The notes beneath the pieces were generated by a model, which searched no databases, was not told the origin of the DNA, and saw only the letters and a list, made by a program, of their open reading frames with translations. A stretch of 8,531 bases of DNA from Bryobacterales bacterium (lineage in GTDB: Bacteria; Acidobacteriota; Terriglobia; Bryobacterales; Bryobacteraceae): assembly GCA_030838885.1 (NCBI GenBank), contig JAUZEU010000318.1:1-8531 (forward strand), read 5' to 3'. Each line of letters begins with the position of its first letter. Position 1 is the stretch's first letter. This document shows positions 6,232-8,531 of this stretch, piece after piece. A program made the translations under genes and the position numbers.

Positions 6232-7751
6232 TGCGGAGGCAGGATCTGAGCTTCCCGTGCGGCTTCCTCCTTCTGATCCGCCACTTTTTTCTGCAACTCC
6301 TGGTATCGCGTCATGGCTGTCTGGGCCTTCGCCTGATTCCCGGAGGCCTGGTACGCACGCGCCAGTTGGTAATGCAGACTGCCGTCATCATCCAGTTCCA
6401 GCGCTTTCTCGAGGTGTGGCGCGGCTTCGGCAAACTTCCCCAGACGCGACAGGGACAGCCCCAGGGAAGCATCCGCAGCACGCATCCCTGAGTCAGCTGC
6501 CAGCGCCGCGCGCAGAAACGGAACTGCCTTCTCTGGTTCTTCCAGACGCAGCCAGCTATCGCCGGCCGTGAAGTTCATCTCCGGAGACCGCGGATCGCGG
6601 TGCAGGGCTTTTTCCGCTTCGGCAAGTGCGGCCCGATAGTCGGCCGCGAGGAAGTACGAGACCGCCAGTTCGTGCTGCAGGCGCGGATTCCCCGGCGCGA
6701 GTTCGAGCGCGGCTCGCCACTCCTTCGCGGCTTCCAGGTGCTGGTTCTGATCCCGCGCAATCTCGGCCCGTACCTCATGGAGTTCCATTGAGGGGGGCAG
6801 CTGCCCCAGGCGCACCAGGGACTGCAGGGAGAGTTCATTCGCTGCTTTAGCCCTCCAGTAGAGCGCTTCCGGGGTGGCTGGGCCCGTGCGAGGCAGCGTC
6901 ACCGCCTGGAGATCGTGACCGGCTACAAACTGACATTCCGCGGCGTGCGCGGCGCAATCCGCCGGGGGCAGGGATTGTTCTTTGGCGGCCTCGGCAGTCG
7001 CCCATTCCGGGTGGCCGGTCTTCCGATAAACCTCCGCGAGAGCCGCGTGGACTCCGTGGATCCCCGGCAAGTCTTTCAGAGCCTGGTTGTAGAAGAAGAA
7101 TGCACTCTTATACTGGTGCCGTTGCACGCGTGTATCCGCGATCAGTGCTGCAACGTAGGGTGATTGCGGATCGCGTTTCTGCAGCCGGTCGAACGCGTTC
7201 GCAGCCATGGCCTGATAAGTCATTCCAAGGCCGTACCACGCGCGTGGATCGTTGCCGACGAGTTCCGTGAGCTTGCGATACTGCTCGGCAGCCTGATCGA
7301 ACCGGGCTGCGCCGTTCAGGGCGTCTGCGAGCATGCCGCGCGCATCCGGATTAGCTGGTTCCGCCGCGACCGCTTTTTGCAGAGGGCCCACTGCGAGTTC
7401 AGGTTGTTTCAGGGCCAGCCTTGCGGCGCCCAAAGACATTAATGCGGGCAGAAGCTTTGGCTGTGTTTTCAAAACGGCTTCGAAGAGCGGGACCGATTCT
7501 TTCTCATGGCCAGCCATATGCTCCGCCAGGCCCAGGTTCAGCAGCAAGCCTGGATTACCTGGCATCGCGGCAATCAGCTCTTTGTAGATCGGGATGGCCT
7601 GATCGAAACGGCCAGAGGCCATCAGTTCTTTCGCACGCTGAGATTTCGCGGCAGGGTCGTCCGCGTGCAGCAGCCCGCCTGCGATTGCCGAAAAATAAAG
7701 GGCGGACAGCATCACTGTCCGCCCTTTGCAGTTTCGAATGCGTGCTACCAC
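6228..7751 (-). CDS. Exported TPR-repeat protein
   Basis: A 507-residue protein built almost wholly of tetratricopeptide repeats: an N-terminal set at about 36-165, a middle set around 168-255, and a C-terminal set at about 325-487, followed by a charged helical tail. The bridge (about 256-325) is irregular and has a CX6C pair (C266, C273). TPRs mediate protein binding, and no catalytic motif is seen. Two starts are plausible. GTG at 7751 overlaps the receptor stop by 7 bases and gives a classical signal peptide with a basic n-region (RIRNCKGR), a hydrophobic core and LLHA/DD cleavage. ATG at 7712, directly preceded by GTG at 7715, shortens this to a signal without basic residues but has a GGGCGG tract 6 bases upstream. 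I favour GTG 7751 because of the signal-peptide layout, but only weakly. A 13-bp terminator-like hairpin covers 7697-7727 inside this 5' end. Pairing with a CRTAC1-like protein suggests a joint envelope role; partner and ligand are unknown. Confidence 0.85.
   Translation of the reverse strand: MVARIRNCKGRTVMLSALYFSAIAGGLLHADDPAAKSQRAKELMASGRFDQAIPIYKELIAAMPGNPGLLLNLGLAEHMAGHEKESVPLFEAVLKTQPKLLPALMSLGAARLALKQPELAVGPLQKAVAAEPANPDARGMLADALNGAARFDQAAEQYRKLTELVGNDPRAWYGLGMTYQAMAANAFDRLQKRDPQSPYVAALIADTRVQRHQYKSAFFFYNQALKDLPGIHGVHAALAEVYRKTGHPEWATAEAAKEQSLPPADCAAHAAECQFVAGHDLQAVTLPRTGPATPEALYWRAKAANELSLQSLVRLGQLPPSMELHEVRAEIARDQNQHLEAAKEWRAALELAPGNPRLQHELAVSYFLAADYRAALAEAEKALHRDPRSPEMNFTAGDSWLRLEEPEKAVPFLRAALAADSGMRAADASLGLSLSRLGKFAEAAPHLEKALELDDDGSLHYQLARAYQASGNQAKAQTAMTRYQELQKKVADQKEEAAREAQILPPQ
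7697..7727 (-). terminator. Strong intrinsic-terminator-like hairpin at the receptor/TPR junction
   Basis: Positions 7697-7709 and 7715-7727 are perfectly complementary (13 bp, with a GC-rich GGGCGGACAG core) around a 5-base loop. Reading leftward, the stem ends in CCCTTT and is followed by ATTTTTCGG, so a stem plus T-run is present as in an intrinsic terminator. It begins 17 bases after the receptor stop codon, the normal place for a terminator of that gene. It also lies within the open frame of the TPR gene, whose ATG at 7712 is in the loop, so it may act as a partial terminator or attenuator. Confidence 0.78.
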
Positions 7752-8531
7752 TGCGCCCGTAAGCCAAAACGCACCTGACGTTCGCCAGTTGCGCTGGTGA
7801 CCTGGAAGAAAGAGGTGGAAGTAACATCGCCGGCGGTCACACTACCGAAGTGAGATGTGTTCGCCACGTTGAAAGCTTCCGCGCGGAACTGCAGACGGAG
7901 GCGTTCTTTGATGGGGAACTCGCGAGTCACATCCAGGTCCGTATTCAGTACCCCGGGGTTGCGGAGGATGTTACGTCCGCTGTTCCCGAAGCTATTCGCT
8001 GCCGTTACGGGTGCGAAAGCAGACGGATTGTAATAGAACTGACCGGGCCCCACCTTGCAGGGGCGGTCCACCGTCGGAAGTACCTGGTTGGCGGTCTGCG
8101 TGTTGTTCGGAGCGTTGAGCCCCGAACCCGGAGCCATTACGGTAAATGGTGTACCCGTGTAAGCTGCGAATATTCCATTCACCTGCCAGTCACCAAGGAT
8201 GGCCGCCGCAAATCCGGATCGGGCATACTTCTTGCCCTTACCAAACGGCAACTCATAGACCCAACCTACCTGCAACACGTGCTCCCGATCAAAGCCGGCA
8301 GTCGCGCGATTGCGCTGGAAAGCCGGTGCCCAGTTCCAGCCCACGCTGGCCCAGCCATCGGCATCCGTGTAGTCGATCGTCTTTGAATAAGTGTAGGCGC
8401 CCTTCACCATGAACCCTTTGGAGAAGGATCGGTTCACGGCAACCTGCAGTGCATGGTAGTTAGAACTCAGATAGCCGTCCCACATGTTGGTGGGGACGGT
8501 ACGGCCGTATCTGGCATATTGGGGCAGGCCG
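7745..8531 (-). CDS. TonB-dependent receptor (Oar-like), C-terminal part
   Basis: The reading frame stays open to the right edge; the 261 residues visible are the C-terminal end of a much larger outer-membrane beta-barrel, and the true start is outside the window. Visible features are typical of the large acidobacterial Oar-like receptors (carboxypeptidase-regulatory N-terminal domain, plug, 22-strand barrel). They include SNYHALQVAVNRSFSKGF and KGAYTYSKTID strands, RATAGFDREHVLQVGWVYELPFGKGK, the GDWQVNGIFAAYTGTPFTV strand, the GNSGRNILRNPGVLNTDLDV segment, LRLQFRAEAFNVANTSHFG, and a last strand ending RFGLRAQW with a C-terminal aromatic residue as required for barrel assembly. These receptors import large or scarce substrates using TonB energy; the substrate cannot be told from this part. 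The stop codon overlaps the GTG of the TPR gene, and a terminator-like hairpin follows 17 bases on. Confidence 0.93.
   Translation of the reverse strand, partial: GLPQYARYGRTVPTNMWDGYLSSNYHALQVAVNRSFSKGFMVKGAYTYSKTIDYTDADGWASVGWNWAPAFQRNRATAGFDREHVLQVGWVYELPFGKGKKYARSGFAAAILGDWQVNGIFAAYTGTPFTVMAPGSGLNAPNNTQTANQVLPTVDRPCKVGPGQFYYNPSAFAPVTAANSFGNSGRNILRNPGVLNTDLDVTREFPIKERLRLQFRAEAFNVANTSHFGSVTAGDVTSTSFFQVTSATGERQVRFGLRAQW

Noticed and set aside
6228..7751. SusD-like identity for the TPR protein next to the TonB receptor
   Set aside because: The chain is made of regular canonical TPRs with a standard signal peptide; no SusD/RagB sequence character or lipoprotein cysteine at the cleavage site is seen.

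Overview
The window looks like chromosomal DNA of an Acidobacteriota bacterium, most like the Solibacter/Bryobacter group. This is inferred from gene content and protein style: an Oar-like TonB-dependent receptor, an ASPIC/UnbV beta-propeller protein, exported TPR proteins and a heme/copper/TPR fusion protein, together with moderately high GC. No RNA gene, CRISPR array, insertion sequence or phage gene was seen. Seven protein genes fill almost the whole window, and two of them run off its ends.

Left part (1-2634): nitrogen metabolism and stress. A minus-strand pair runs from glnA, a GSI-beta glutamine synthetase with every catalytic residue and the adenylylation tyrosine, to the first 115 residues of an exported outer-membrane porin of the BBP2 type. 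A perfect 10-bp hairpin lies just after glnA. Divergent from glnA, across an 89-bp promoter region, is a Dps-family ferritin with a complete ferroxidase centre.

Middle (2709-4601, plus strand): one large exported protein that joins a c-type heme domain, a two-domain copper monooxygenase-like core (PHM/DBM fold, with all six copper ligands recognisable) and a C-terminal TPR array. It ends tail to tail with the next gene, with only 4 bases between them.

Right part (4606-8531, minus strand): a probable three-gene cluster reading leftward. It holds the C-terminal 261 residues of a TonB-dependent receptor, then a 507-residue exported TPR protein, then a 541-residue CRTAC1-like propeller with seven calcium-binding loops and an ASPIC/UnbV domain. 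The receptor and TPR genes overlap by 7 bases, and the TPR and CRTAC1 genes by 4 bases (ATGA). The most unusual signal in the window lies at the receptor/TPR junction. A perfect 13-bp terminator-like hairpin with a following T-run is embedded in the 5' coding end of the TPR gene and carries a GTG-ATG start pair at its loop. It could set how much of the receptor transcript continues into the TPR and CRTAC1 genes.

As a whole, the right two thirds encode envelope proteins: an outer-membrane importer, periplasmic or surface repeat proteins and a redox enzyme. The substrate is not visible from sequence. The working idea that the heme/copper enzyme and the receptor cluster serve one pathway is inference from adjacency only.
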